Below are positions 34,996-48,065 of a DNA stretch of 64,000 nucleotides, one piece after another; the first letter of the stretch is position 1; each line of letters starts with the position of its first letter. The DNA is from Ctena decussata. Lineage: Eukaryota; Mollusca; Bivalvia; Lucinida; Lucinidae. A model generated the notes under the pieces. It saw only the letters and a list, made by a program, of their open reading frames with translations. It ran no database searches and was not told the DNA's origin. The stretch is from the NCBI GenBank assembly GCA_963989385.1, contig OZ022499.1, forward strand, positions 103,524,786-103,588,785, read 5' to 3'. Made by a program: the position numbers and the translations under genes.

Positions 34996-36008
34996 AGTAA
35001 CAATACTAGGAAAGAAAACTGTCCATTGTCAGACAGTAGATTCGCTGAACTAGTGTTTGTCACAGCATCCATGGAGCAGATAGGGTTAAAGGACCAGAAG
35101 CCAGTCTTTTCTTCTCTTTTCTTATCTTACTGTAGTAACTTTTATTTGTTCTTCAGTCTCTTATTCTCAGGTGTTCTGCGATTTTTATAACTTTGTGAAT
35201 ATGTAGCTTATACAATGTAGACATAAACCATTTGTATGTTATAGACACCGGCAGGATTGTTACATGGTAGGTTCTGCCCACGTATGTTTATTGTATTAAA
35301 ACGAACTAGTATATGCCTGATGGCAGACAGAATGTGAAAAGCTTTATACTCAAATTTAATTATAATCAATCCCAATGTAACCGTCAATCTGGTCTATAAG
35401 GTCCAAACTGGTTTATGCCCTCCACTGCTTACACACTTTTGTTGTTGACTTCTTGATACATATTTCCTTAAATAAAAAAATGCCCGATTTGAACGATACG
35501 AATTCAAAATGTCATGACATGTTTAAATTTGTGCTGCTGTGTTTATTTATTATTATGGAAATGAACTCTATTAGCCGAAGGCTTCCGTTCAGATCCATGT
35601 TTAGTCATCAGTGACTGAATATAGTATGCATGTATGCTTTTCTTCGCTTAGTTATATGTCTACTGTTTATATACATGTATGCATTGTGCGATTTCTTTTT
35701 TTAAAAAATATTGTTTAAACCAATTTGTCTGTTTTTCTTTTCTTTTTTGTCTAGTTTAATTATTATTCATGTTGGTTTATTTATGTGCTAAAAGTGCTTG
35801 TAATATGCGGCGTAGCTTCGCGATATCAATATGCCAGTTTGCTGTGGCTTCCCGAGTCTAGACAATCCGGTCTACAACTTTTCTGTCAGCTGTTTTTGTG
35901 CCTAGATCCTTCTGATTAGATGTCGGCTAAGATCGTATTTTGGCTAAGTAAGTCGAACTGCGGTCTCGGCAAACACCTTCGGCTTACTTTAGGCATGGCA
36001 ACTTGATT
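34996..36008. other. Probable LINE 3' region, otherwise unrecognised
   Basis: AT-rich. 35010-35260 may be the 3' untranslated part of the LINE above; no tail or TSD could be fixed. Confidence 0.35.
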
Positions 36009-36194
36009 TGAGCCGTGACACAAGAAAATCAGTCTGATCAGAGTCTTTGCTGTCCGCATGGAGCTAGCTTAGGCCCTTAGCTACCCTTTAAGCGCACAGA
36101 AAAGACTCTGATCAGACTGGGCGGGTGCCCAGGCTGATCTGAGTCTTCGCTGGGTTCACATGCCACTTTGTTGGTTTTGTCGTGTCGCGGCTCA
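36009..36194. mobile_element. Hairpin MITE, internally deleted copy (186 bp)
   Basis: TGAGCCGTGACACAAGAAAA left end and full right arm. About 50 bp of the left arm is missing. Confidence 0.85.
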
Positions 36195-36809
36195 TTTATG
36201 CTTGTGATATTCTTTATTTTCGTGTACGTTTACAAACACAGGCACAGACCAACTTCCGCATCCTCGCGGTCCGAGCAGGAACTCATTTTCTTTTTATTTT
36301 TATCATGGCTGATCTACTAGATGGAGGCATACAGTGCGTGTCATGCTCGAAATTCCGGGATCCGCTTGCTGGTCTGAAATTTAGAAGTTTTAACTTCTCA
36401 ATTACAATCTCTATCAGTCATGGTTTGAGAGAACACTTTCAAAATGAGCTATTGTCAATGACTCGGTGTTAGACATCTGAGAACTCATCGACTTTAGCTG
36501 AAAAATGAAGTTTACAAGATCCATACATGGTTAAAGTGGGAAGGACATTGACTTGGGTGTGCAGATGAACAGTCTGATCCGTGTCTTACTTTGACTCGCT
36601 GTATTGCACATTTTGCTATGTTGCTATATAATGGCTTTTTAACGTCTTAAGTAATCTACACCCCTTGCCCTCGGATGTGAACGACCTGTTTTGAAAGCGC
36701 TTCCTTTACCGCTCAGTGCCGGTTCTATTATCAGACTGATATCGAGCATTTTTGGACTGATCTTGTCACGTATTATAGCTGGGATGGTATGATTGTTCAC
36801 AAATGTTAA

Positions 36810-37080
36810 GCCTCGTTCACACGGCCAAAGTGTCTTTGTCACAAAAACTGTCACAAAGACAGTTTGCTGAACATTTTGCGTTCACACGGAGCAAATTATT
36901 GTGGCAAAAAATGTGGCATAGAATCTTTGTCAAATAAAGTTTGGCAAGGAAATATTTGCTGCTGTGTTCACACGATCAAACATTATTCGTCCATGTTACC
37001 TGAACAAATTAAGGGCGCGTTTACACGACCAAAGTTTCTATGACAAAGTAGGTTTGTCACAGAAAAAATTGCTCGTGTAA
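36810..37080. repeat. Fold-back family, left diverged copy
   Basis: The words GTTCACACGG and TTTGTCACA...CAAAG are iterated, the same family as 37081-39771. It includes one copy of GGGCGCGTTTACACGACCAA at 37014 whose inverse ends at 38437. Confidence 0.65.
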
Positions 37081-38437
37081 GGGCGCGTTTACACGAGCAA
37101 AGTTTCTATGTCACAGAAACTTTAACAAAGAAAGTATGACAAACATTTTGCGTTTACACGGAGCAAATTATTTGTTAAAGAAAATGTGCTATAGAATCTT
37201 TGTCACATAAACTTTGGCAATGAAATATTTGCTGCAGTGTTCACACGACCAAATATTATTCGTCAAAGTTACCTGCAGCGATGAAACAAAATCTTTGTCA
37301 CATTTTCTACGCTTGTAGCAATGTTCTTTGTTACATAATCTTTAGCAAAATTCTCCGTTTACACGGACAAATTTAATTTATCGAAGTAACTTTACCATAT
37401 ATACTGAACAAAAGTGAAAACGCTACAAATTGATTTATCTTCGAATTTTCTGTTTTGTGGAACCAGAAAGGTTCATACATAAGAACGCATTTTAAAGTTA
37501 ATTGCATATGTAAGGTCATGATACCAAAAAATAGCTGTAAAAACCGCTTCGTATAAAACGAAGACATTTCAAAGTGAACAGGGGTCCGGTTTTCTTTTGT
37601 GCAAATACTGAACAGTCGATCAGGCATTTTAAACTTGATATAAAAAAGGAGTGACACGACAAAATCATCCTTATTTTGGCTTAGGTAAGTAAGCAGTGTA
37701 TCAAAACATCGCAAGAGAAAGCACACATCAGTATGTGTTTTCATGTCTTTGAAAATTAGTGTTGTAATATCACTATTTCTTCGAAAACACAATAAGAAAC
37801 AGTGGACAATGGCAATTCCCATAAGAAATTAATTTCTTGTTTCCTCACATACTGTCACAATTTTGCTTAAAACTAACAATAGGTAGAGTGCATGATTTAT
37901 TGCACTACAACAACGAGAAAGAAGTTGTTCAGAAAATTGAGAACTGAAAGAACAATCAAATATTAAAATTTGCTATACTTTTAATGCAAAGGGAAATAAT
38001 TTGTAATTTTGAAGAATAAAGCTTCAATTTTCTAGTTTTTCTAGACAACAATTGCGAGTTATTTTTTGCTTTTTCTACCACTCTGGATGAAACGCTTCAG
38101 ATCAGCTAAGAAATGTGCATCTGCGCATGTACATAGTTTGTGTATTACAAAATGTGCCAAAATTGAATAGGGTAAAATAACTGTGTTATGAACAGTATCA
38201 GATTCAGAATTTCGCAGACATTCTCTTGCTGGATGTCCTATTCGACTAAAATGTACATATCCAGGCAGAAAAGTATCATTATGTTGGTTACAAACTGTAA
38301 TCCATAATGTAGCATTTTCACTTTTGCTCAGTATATATTTGTCAAAGAAACATTGTCATATTTTGGCATTTACACGAGCAAATTTTTCTGTGACAAACCT
38401 ACTTTGTCATAGATACTTTGGTCGTGTAAACGCGCCC
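37014..38437. mobile_element. Fold-back/iteron element with 928-bp insertion
   Basis: GGGCGCGTTTACACGACCAA at 37014 pairs with the inverse ending at 38437. The body repeats TTTGTCACAGAAACTTT, CAAAGTTTCT and GTTTACACG/CGTGTGAAC at short spacing in both orientations. It is interrupted at a TATATA site by the TIR element 37404-38331. Confidence 0.7.
37404..38331. mobile_element. 928-bp TIR element at a TA site
   Basis: Inverted ends CTGAACAAAAGTGAAAACGC (37404) and the inverse of GCATTTTCACTTTTGCTCAG (ending 38331) match at about 28 of 31 positions including TATA. The insertion is demonstrated by two empty-site copies at about 38478-38495 (inverted) and 39105-39130. The minus strand holds a 149-codon frame (37822-37373) and a stop-free stretch near 38340-38070 (SENATLWITVCNQHN...CLRNSESDT). 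I cannot assign either to a family. Confidence 0.8.
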
Positions 38438-38567
38438 TAAATGCCAAAATATGACAATGTTTCTATGACAAATATATACGGTAAAGTTACTTCGATAAAT
38501 TAAATTCGTTAGTGTCAGGGCGCGTTTACACGAGCAAAGTTTCTATGTCACAGAAACTTTAACAAAG

Positions 38568-39771
38568 AAACTGTTTGATATAGGAAGCTAAAGCTTCGTT
38601 CACACGGGCAAAGTTTCTGTGACAAAGAAGGTTTGGCACAACTGCTAGTGTGAATGAAGAAATATGTCACAGTTTCATTGCCAAATTTATATGGTATAGT
38701 TTATATGACAAACAAATTTGTCCGTGTGAACAGGAAATTTGCCACAGAAACTATAGCTATGGAGATGAATACAGAAAGTATATTTAACAAAGTAAATATG
38801 GCATGGTTGGCAAAGTTGGGCCCGTATGTCACAGAAACTTTAACAAAGAAAGTATAACAAACATTTTGCGTTTACACGGAGCAAATTATTTGTTAAAGAA
38901 AATGTGCCATAGAATCTTTGTCACATAAACTTTGGCAATGAAATATTTGCTGCAGTGTTCACACGACCAAATATTATTCGTCAAAGTTACCTGCTGCAAT
39001 GAAACAAAATCTTCGTCACATTTTCCACGCTTGTAGTAATGTTCTTTGTTACATAATCTTTAGCAAAGTTCTCCGTTTACACGGACAAAGTTAATTGATC
39101 GAAGTAACTGTACCATATATATTTGTCAAAAAAACATTGTCATATTTTGGCATTTACACGAGCAAATTTTTCTGTGACAAACCTACTTTGTCATAGAAAC
39201 TTTGGTCGTGTAAACGCGCCCTAAACGGAGAACTTTGCTAAAGATTATGTAACGAAGAACTTTACAATAAGCGTGGAAAATGTGACAAAGATTTTGTTTC
39301 ATCGCTGCAGGTAACTTTGACGAATAATATTTGGTCGTGTGAACACTGCAGCAAATACTTCATTGCCAAAGTTTATGTGACAAAGATTCTATGACACATT
39401 TTCTTTAACAAATAATTTGCTCCGTGTAAACGCAAAATGTTTGTTATACTTTCTTTGTTAAAGTTTCTGTGACATACGGGCCCAACTTTGCCAACCATGC
39501 CAAATTTACTTTGTTAAATATACTTTGTTCAAAATCAAATGGATTTGATTGTGAGCAAAGTTTTCTGTATTCATCTCCATAGCTATAGTTTCTGTGGCAA
39601 ATTTCCTGTTCACACGGACAAATTTGTTTGTCATATAAACTATACCATATAAATTTGGCAATGAAACTGTGACATATTTCTTCATTCACACTAGCAGTTG
39701 TGCCAAACCTTCTTTGTCACAGAAACTTTGCCCGTGTGAACGAAGCTTTAGCTTCCTATATCAAACAGTTT
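38568..39771. mobile_element. 1.2-kb fold-back element (giant palindrome)
   Basis: The outer 45 bp are perfect inverted repeats (AAACTGTTTGATATAGGAAG at 38568, inverse ending 39771). The arms continue to about 39085 and 39225 with few differences, around a non-palindromic core of about 140 bp that holds one empty site. Mirror open frames (38654-38857 plus, 39689-39444 minus) encode nearly the same peptide, a by-product of the palindrome. The right arm has about 39 extra bases (39525-39563). Confidence 0.85.
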
Positions 39772-40208
39772 AAAAATTGTAAATTACTAACGTTTAGAAA
39801 GAGGCATAACTCAGTAATGCTTTTTTTAAAAAAAAAAATGCCCAGAAGTTAATCAGATGATCTACATAAAATATCAAGGCTGTATATTTGACCTTTGGAT
39901 ACGAATTTTGCTACCAGAACAATATTTTGCATAATTTCAAGTCAGTCAAATCAAAGATGTTGAAGGAGTTGCAGGGTCAAGGTATAAGTCAGCATGGTCC
40001 TTAACTCTTGTCAAAACACCTGAATGAAAAATCCAAAACCGCAAATCTTCATAAAGGAAGAAAGTCTGCTAAATTTAATACTGATATCCACTGCGACTAA
40101 GTCATGTTACATTATGTCCGGTCATGATGGCCGATCATCGGGGCTAACGCTCTGGACTCATAGTCCGACTCAATCCGGACAAAATGCTTTCCAGTCCAGC
40201 TAGGGTAA
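39772..40208. other. No recognised feature
   Basis: AT-rich spacer. A dispersed-repeat feel (AAAGAGGCATAACTCAGTAA) recurs loosely near 48820 and 49090 ('TTATGCCCCTTTT'). Confidence 0.3.
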
Positions 40209-40425
40209 GCTGCGACAGGACACAACCAAAAAAGTGACATGTGCGCTTGGCGAAGACTCGGATCAGCCTTTATCATCCGCACAGTCTGATCAGAGTCTTC
40301 GCTGTGTGTTTAAAGGATAGCTACGGTTCTGAGCTACCTCCATGCCGACAGCGAAGACTCTGATCAAACTGGGCGGACGCTCAGGTTGATCTGAATCTTC
40401 ACTTGGCGCACATACCACTTTGTTT
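40209..40425. mobile_element. Hairpin MITE, diverged copy
   Basis: The left end TGCGACAGGACACAACCAAA and the arms CGAAGACTCGGATCAGCC / inverse remain. The right terminus is eroded into a T-run. Confidence 0.75.
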
Positions 40426-40429
40426 TTTT

Positions 40430-43270
40430 TAATATCGGTCTTTATATATTTACCCCAACTGGCCACTGTGCAAATTTGACTTGCGCATCATTTCTTAGAA
40501 AAGATTAACAAAGCACACAGAATTTGTAATAGTCAGGAGGCGGATTCGAGAAAAGTGCTCTAGAAAATGAGTTTGTGGGCACTTTCGCGGCATGATGGGC
40601 AAACATGCTAAAAATACTTACCGATACGTCCTCGTTTATTTTTTGGCGGTTGCCAAGCCTGACTGCCCACTGTGTACCGAATAAATGAGGTCAAAGGTCA
40701 TTAAGTGCAAAATCACGAAAAACTGCTTAGAAAATGGTTCTTGTACATTTGAGGTATAAATATCACTGCAGTTAAATGCTGAACATATTGAAAACCTCAT
40801 GCGGCAATAGTAAAGCATACTTGAACAGTTTCTGTTCAATCAAACTGTGTATGTGTCCGTCCGTACACCTATTTTTCTGAATGTACATGCAATTATAGAG
40901 CTGACTTTAATATTTTATTAATCGAGGAGTGCACTGCATAAATATATAAACAACACGTTTTAATTTAGTAAATCACACCTTTTAAAGCAAGGTATCATAT
41001 ATTTCTAGCTCAACATTTACATTACAAACAGCTGGCTTCATTAGCATGTGTTGTTTACAATACATAAATTGTTTACAGTTGCCATCTGAAATCTAATGCA
41101 GAAAAATAGCCATAAAATTATTTGTAACGGTGTTTACACATAAAGATGCAAGAACTTTAAAAGTGTGAGCTGTGAAGCAGATTAAATTCAATGTAGATAA
41201 ATCAATCCCATGTAGTTTACGTTACCAAATTGGTAAATTAGTCATTAAAATACTATTAAGCGATTCAATTAAATAGAAAAGCATAGTATCATGTATGTTC
41301 TGTATTTATAGATGTTTTCTTGTTTGTAAAGTTGACAGTATTTCATTTTGCAAACTACTTTTAGACATACAATACACATCAGCATGATGTCGAGAATAAG
41401 TTTTCATATATACAGGAGTATTTTAATCATAGAATCCAGAATATCGAAACTTGTCGACCGACATTTTGAAACTCATTGCCTCATGCTTTTGATTCTAAAG
41501 GGCATTGCTGACATACAAGCAAACTTGTTCAACTACTGTAACATATACGTTTATGTATAAGTGTTACAGCATCGCATGTAATTTACGTTAAGACATACAG
41601 GTCTGTTGGAAACAAATAAAGTAATTCGAATCTAAGTATTGCTATTACCCATATTACATTATGTTGGTCCTCGTCTGAATCACCTCTTCTATACATTTCT
41701 CATGGGATTGATGACCATATATCTTGCATGGAAAAAATATGAGAAAACTGCCTATATTAAAAATCAAATGCTTTCATTTATAAGTACCCGGTCGTTAAGC
41801 GGCTTTGTAGAGGCTGCTTAGATGGCCCCCATAACTTCATCAGAGTATCGTTTTAGTTAGTTTTAATCCAGTGACTACAGAGCTTATAGAGGCTATCTGA
41901 AATAATAACTCAGATGCTCCAGGTTGCATGAGGCGTGTTTTACACTTTACAGAATTTCTCAGGAAAACATTAAATCAAACCTAGTCTGCTGTTATCAAAC
42001 CTTGTGCGTCATTATTACTTGAGAAGTTTCATATTATTATGATTAATAAATTCGAAGCTGGTACATTTGCTCCTCACAACTAAGTCATCATATGTTTTGT
42101 TTTGCATAGCCATGTAATGGCCTAAAACTGACTTCGTTAGCCTGTGTAGTTTACGTTATTGGAAGTGTTTATATTTCGTACCTGAAATGTATTGAACTTT
42201 AAAAAAGGGCATAACGCTGACTTGAAACTGTGTCTGCATATGAATATGCATACGGTGCATGTAAAATATTTAACAATATGTTGCTTACCATATAAATGCA
42301 AATGGAACCAGATGAATTAAGGAGGTGGGGGAGAGAGGGGTGAAAATTGTAAAAATGGCACCAGCCATCCCAATGGCAAGATTTATACCCTATTACTCCA
42401 GTTATCTTAATACTACAGTTGTCAACGGTTATGGTATCATAAATTAATGAAACCAATTATAATTCAAGGTGTTAATATATGTAGACTTTATGTATGTATG
42501 GAAGGAAAGGGGTGAAAATATTATGGCCACACTACAAATCACTAAGGGGACTTCATCATCGACACAGTCTACTATGAAACATTTCTGAAACTGTTGTTCA
42601 AGCTCTCGTAACAACAAGAACTTTACTGTAGTTCAAGCTTCAGGCATCAAATGGCCTACTGTAACACCAGCTCAGGTAACTCGTCTGAATAGGTTGTGAT
42701 AACAGTCAAAGCATTTAGTGAAAACAGCAAAGGCGACTGTAGTGCGAGAGTACAGATCACGTTTGCCACTGCTATGCTGGCTAAGCGCATTACAAGAAAT
42801 CTATGTTTTACCATCTCAGGCTTCTACTTGTCATCTTGTGTGATTAGCATGCCAGTTCTGGCAACCAAATGTCCTCTGCCAGTATGCTGAAATACCATTG
42901 TAGTGGCAGCCATGAACGCACATCCTATAATGCTAATATCTATGTGTGGTAATACATATTTCGTAATGTACGTTACACTGCAGATAAGGCTTTACAAAGA
43001 CGTCTATAGATAAAAGGGTACCATGTTAATCTACTAGACACGTCTGTAAACACTGTGGAGTCAGGTCAGGCTATTGAAAGACATCAGCATATATCATGGT
43101 ACCTACCTATGCCGCTGCCAAACCTGTGCATCGACTGTGGCACCTGCTCAATTTACCGAAATATCCCTAGAGATATGGTCATGGTAGTTGTTTCTTTTAT
43201 GTTAATATAGGCAGAATTCAGTGCCAGACAGTGTATTGCCAGACATCAACAAAGTCTGTGGTACCAGCAC
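40430..43270. other. 2.8 kb without recognisable genes
   Basis: No exon-like or element-like structure was found. A loose motif CATGTAGTTTACGTTA recurs (about 41030, 41210, 41580, 42145), suggesting an old dispersed repeat. Confidence 0.35.
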
Positions 43271-43276
43271 AGGGAA

Positions 43277-45664
43277 AGAAACAAGAGGGCCATGATGGCC
43301 CTGGATCGCTCACCTGAGTATCCTGTGAACCTAACCTCAGAGACATCCATATGACCGATAGACAGAGTTTCACAAAGATTAAATGGAAAATGAACCCTTT
43401 ATTGTGTACCTAAGGTTTTTTTAAAGATTTAACCTAATGACCGAGATTTTGACCCCACATGACCCAGTTTCAAACCAGGTCTACATTTCTTGGATATGAA
43501 CATTCTGACAAAGTTATCAAAACTGTGCCCTCTAGAGTGTACACAATGCTTTTCTGAGGTTTAACCTAGTGACCTACTTTTTGACCCAACATGACCAAGT
43601 TGCACCCTTGGTCCAGATTTGTTGAAGACAAACATTCTGACAAAGCCCTATGAAGATTAGAACAAAAAAAGTGTCCTCTAAAGCGTTCACACTGTTTTTC
43701 TAAGAACTGACCTAGTGACCTAGTTTTTGACCTGACATGGCCCAGTTTCAAATCTGGTATAGACTTCATGAAAATAAACATTCTGACAAGGTTTCACGTA
43801 GATTGGATCATAACTGTGCCCTCAAGAGTGTACACAAGGTTTTTCTAAGATTTGACCTAGTGACCTAGTTTTTGACCCCACAAGACTCAGATTCAAATTT
43901 GGCCTAGATTTTATATAAATAAACATTCTGACAAAGTTTCATGAAGATTGGATCATAACTGTGCCCTCTACAGTGTGCACAAGGTTTTTCTAAGATTTGA
44001 CCCAGTGACCTAGTTTTTGACCCCATATGACCCAGTTTCAAAGACGGTCTAGATTCCATTTAGATAAACAATCTGACAAAGTTTCATGATGATTGGATCA
44101 TAACTGTGCCCTCTGTGTCATTCTAAGATCTATTTCTATCTTTAGCTCTGGCGGCCATTTTGTTCAGCGGAGTGGAACCGTTTTAGCAATTTTTGTCCAG
44201 GGCCATGAGTAAAACATTTCTGTAATTTTTTTTTTAAATCGAGCCATTGGCTTCAGAGATGATGTTGTTTAAAGCTTTTTTCTATTTTTAGCTCTGGTGG
44301 CCATATTGTTAAGGGGAGCAGAATGGTTTGAGCAATTTTGGTAGAGGGTCTCCTAAGGAACATTTCTGTGAAATTATTTCAAAATCGACCCAGCAGTTTT
44401 GGAGAAGAAGTTGTTTAAAGGTTTTTCTATTTTTAGCTCTGGCAGCCATATTGTTCAGCGGAGCGGAACCGTTTGAGCAATTTTGGTAGAGGGTCTCCTA
44501 AGGAACATTTCTGTGAAATTATTTCGAAATCGACCCATCAGTTTTGGAGGAGAAGTCGTTTAAAGGTTTTTCTATTTTAAGCTCTGGCGGCCATATTGTT
44601 CAGCGGAGCGGAACCGTTTGAGCAATTTTGGTAGAGGGTCTTCTAGGAAACATATCTGTGAAATTATTTCAAAATCGGCCCAGCAGTTTTGGAGGAGAAG
44701 TCGTTTAAAGGTTTTTCTATTTTTAGCTCTGGCGGCCATTTTGTTCTGCGGAGCGGAACCGTTTGAGCAATTTTGGTAAAGAGTCTCCTAAGGAACATTT
44801 CTGTGAAATTATTTCAAAATCGACCCAGCAGTTTTGGAGGAGAAATCGTTTAAAGGTTTTTCTATTTTTAGCTCTGGCGGCCAAATTGTTCAGCGGAGCG
44901 GAACCATTTGAGCAATTTTGGTAGAGGGTCTCCTAAGAAACATTTCTGTGAAATTATTTCAAAATCGACCCAGCAGTTTCGGAGAGGAAGTTGTTTAAAG
45001 GTTTTTCTATTTTTAGCTCTGGCGGCCATATTGTTCAGCGGAGCGGAACCGTTTGAGCAATTTTGGTAGAGGGTCTCCTAAGGAACATTTCTGTGAAATT
45101 ATTTCGAAATCGGCCCAGCAGTTTTGGAGGAGAAGTCGTTTAAAGGATTTTCTATTTTTAGCTCTGGCGGCCATATTGTTCAGCGGAGCGGAACCGTTTG
45201 AGCAATTTTGGTAGAGGGTCTTCTAAGAAACATTTCTGTGAATTTATTTCAAAATCGGCCCAGCAGTTTTGGAGGAGAAGTCGTTTAAAGGTTTTTCTAT
45301 TTTTAGCTCTGGCGGCCATTTTGTTCAGCGGAGCGGAACCGTTTGAGCAATTTTGGTAAAGAGTCTCCTAAGGAACATTTCTGTGAAATTATTTCAAAAT
45401 CGGCCCAGCAGTTTTGGAGGAGAAGTCGTTTAAAGGTTTTTCTATTTTTGGCTCTGGGGGCCATATTGTTCAGTGGAGCGGAACCATTTGAGCAATTTTG
45501 GTAGGGAGTCCCCCAAGGAACATTTCTGTGAAACAATTTTGAAATCCGTCCAGCAGTTTTGGAGAAGAAGTCGTTTAAAGCAAAAGTTGACGCCGGACAA
45601 CGGACGACGGACAAAGACCGATCACAATACCTCACCTTGAGCACTTCGTGCTCAGGTGAGCTAA
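43277..45664 (+). mobile_element. Pearl-like element with 145-bp tandem core
   Basis: Left end ACAAGAGGGCCATGATGGCC (hairpin) then GCTCACCTGAGTA. Right end GAGCACTTCGTGCTCAGGTG then AGCTAAAA, so the termini are partly inverted. Between them are about 15 tandem units in one register. Type A units (GACCTAGTGACCTAGTTTTT) have anchors at 43575, 43721, 43866 and 44011. Type B units (GCTCTGGCGGCC) start at 44145, 44291, 44436, 44581, 44726, 44871, 45016, 45161, 45306 and 45451. Both types share AAGGTTTTTCTA at the same phase. The plan resembles bivalve pearl/Helentron-like elements (inferred). Confidence 0.8.
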
Positions 45665-46590
45665 AAAAGGATATATTGACATGGTTTTAGAAATTTAGGC
45701 TACTACAATGCCCCTTGAGAGACATTGTTCTCTTTTATTTCATTACAAACTATATTCTGTCTGCATCTTTATTTTGTTCGAGTACCTAAAAACCACAACT
45801 AAAGAGACAGTTGTATCTGTTCTTCAGCTAAGTTTGCTCTCTGTCAACACTGTAGAACAAGCTCAAATTCTGTCGATAAATTGTCACTTCCAATTATGAG
45901 TGCCAGCTGACTGACTAAAATACTTCAGAAGAGGCAAATGTACTACCCCAGGCATCTACAAAATTGCCTAGCAGACCATTTTTCAGGCTCTAATAACCAA
46001 ACATCTATATTTAGAACATTGCACAGCCTCATCTGTTAAAGATAAAAGCAGATCTTTGTAATGCCAGCTCGTAAAATGCTGTTTATATCAATGGCCATCT
46101 TTCTGGTTTATGATGTTGACTAGATATGCCCGGTAACGTATATAACGGTGTAATTTTCTGCATAGATTGATACACTCACATTTTTCTTTTTATTTGCCTT
46201 AATGTAAAATGTAAATATGAGCTAGTTTCAGTAAAATGGTAAATTCATCCGAAATATGTTTGTCCATTGAATTGGAGAAAAAACAACAACTCGGTAATGT
46301 AGGCAACAGTTATGCTCTATGGGAGACAGCTTATATGATTGTATAGAAAAGCAAGACGATGCTTTTCGCCAATAGCAAGATTAATATACGTTTCAATATT
46401 CATTTGAATAAGAGGTATAGTAACATACTAATTCAACAGATTGATATGGTAACGTATTTACATTGGCGATAGCTGTCAAACGCACCAAGTCAGATAGCAG
46501 AGAACGGCATCATGTAATGTTGTAATATATTTTTTAAAAAAAAAAAAAGTGTAGCAGGCCTCTCATTCAGATTGGTGGGGCAGGTCTATG
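45665..46590. other. No recognised feature
   Basis: AT-rich, short chance ORFs only. Confidence 0.35.
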
Positions 46591-46990
46591 GGCTATTGGT
46601 AACTCAAAAGACTGCTTTTAGAATATATGATATAATAAGCCACTATACAAAAGTGTACTTAATGACCTTTGACCCAGTTATGATTAGATATGACGTCGGC
46701 AATTTGGCAAAAGCTTTTGTGGTATGTTTACTTACTTCCTTTGCCAAAGCTGCCTCTCATTTCGCGAAAGTGCCCATTAATTCAATAATCCACTCACAAA
46801 CTGGTATATAGAAATGCACCAAATGACCTTTGACCCGATTTTGACCTTATATGACGTCTGTTGAGCTGGCAACCGGGCAAAATGGTTTTAGGTAGGTTTA
46901 CTGACTTCAATGAGCCCGGTTGCCTGTCATGCCGCAAAAGTGCCCACAAATCCAAAATTTCACTCATAAACCACCGGACTATAATGAATT
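46591..46990. repeat. Two-unit direct repeat, 161 bp apart
   Basis: AATGACCTTTGACCC starts at about 46661 and 46822, each followed by ATATGACGTC and later GCCTNTCAT...AAAGTGCCCA. Probably a remnant of a tandem-core element. Confidence 0.6.
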
Positions 46991-47428
46991 TCATGACAAC
47001 ATATACTTGTTCAAGTTAATAATTCATGTTTCTGTCAATTATTCGTGGCTGCGTTCATATTTGCTATTAGAAACAAAATAATTGAACGCAACTCAAGTTG
47101 GGCCAGGTCACAAAACTGGCCGTTATGTTGGTGGCGTGTGCATAAACCCGGTGGGACAGAAGTCAATAATTTTAAATGACATGAATCACAAATTTATCAA
47201 ATTCCACAACACGAAATTTTACTGAAGAAAGAAAAAAAAAAATAAAACATAATAAGGAGAATATTTACAGAACTTTTCCGGGAAGTTTTGGATCAGCCCA
47301 AGTAAATAAATCGTATCAGCAACAAAGATTTTCTTATCTCAAAGACGGTCGAACATTAACAAATGCGTATGCTTCAATAAGCTGCTATTGGTGAATTTCC
47401 TATTGCTTACATTATGCGAAAATATAAC

Positions 47429-47666
47429 TGAGCCGCGACATGAGAAAACCAACAATGTGGTTGTGTGCCCAATGCAGAATCAGATCAGCCTAGGCATCCG
47501 CCCAGTCTGGTCAGACTCTTCGCTGAGTGCTTAAAGTGTAACTTAGGAACTGAGCTACCTCCATGCGGACAGCGAAGACTCTGATCAGACTGGGCGGATG
47601 CCCAGGCTGATCTGAGTCTGCGCTGGGCGCACAACCACATTGTTGGTTTTCTCGTGTCATGGCTCA
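47429..47666. mobile_element. 238-bp hairpin MITE, copy
   Basis: TGAGCCGCGACATGAGAAAA to the inverse ending GTCATGGCTCA. A 60-codon minus-strand frame across it also occurs in the copy at 32868, so it is a by-product of the repeat. Confidence 0.9.
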
Positions 47667-47960
47667 ATTAGCATTTTCCTTAGCATCTTTATCAGAACTG
47701 TAATTGCTGCAATTTTTGGGGTGTATGAATGTTTGCGAATTAGCGGTTTTCAAAAATTGGCGAAAATAATACCCGCGAATATAATGATTTTGTAAAGGAA
47801 CAATCATGTATTCCCGAAATGAATTGCAAACTCGTTAACATATCTGTTTCAGCCTTTTGAACTGTATGTTCTCTCCACCTAGCCTGTAGTTTCTGCTACG
47901 AACGATTCGGTAAATTATATTGTTTCGTTTTCACCCTAAATAAAAAGATTGCAAATTATT

Positions 47961-48065
47961 TTAGCCGCGACACAACAAAACCAACAAAGTGGCATCCGCC
48001 CAGTCTGATCAGTCTTTGCTGTCCGCATGGAGCTAGCTTAGACCCTTAGCTACCCTTTACGCACA
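47961..48065. mobile_element. Hairpin MITE, left-arm fragment
   Basis: AGCCGCGACACAACAAAACC with an internal deletion; it stops after TAGCTACCCTTTA. Confidence 0.8.

Noticed and set aside
38654..39689. Two related ~67-81-codon ORFs on opposite strands
   Set aside because: They are mirror translations of the same palindrome arms, with no domain; a repeat by-product.
45303..45644. 113-codon minus-strand ORF
   Set aside because: It is a translation of the 145-bp tandem monomer and repeats itself internally (the NRKTF block).
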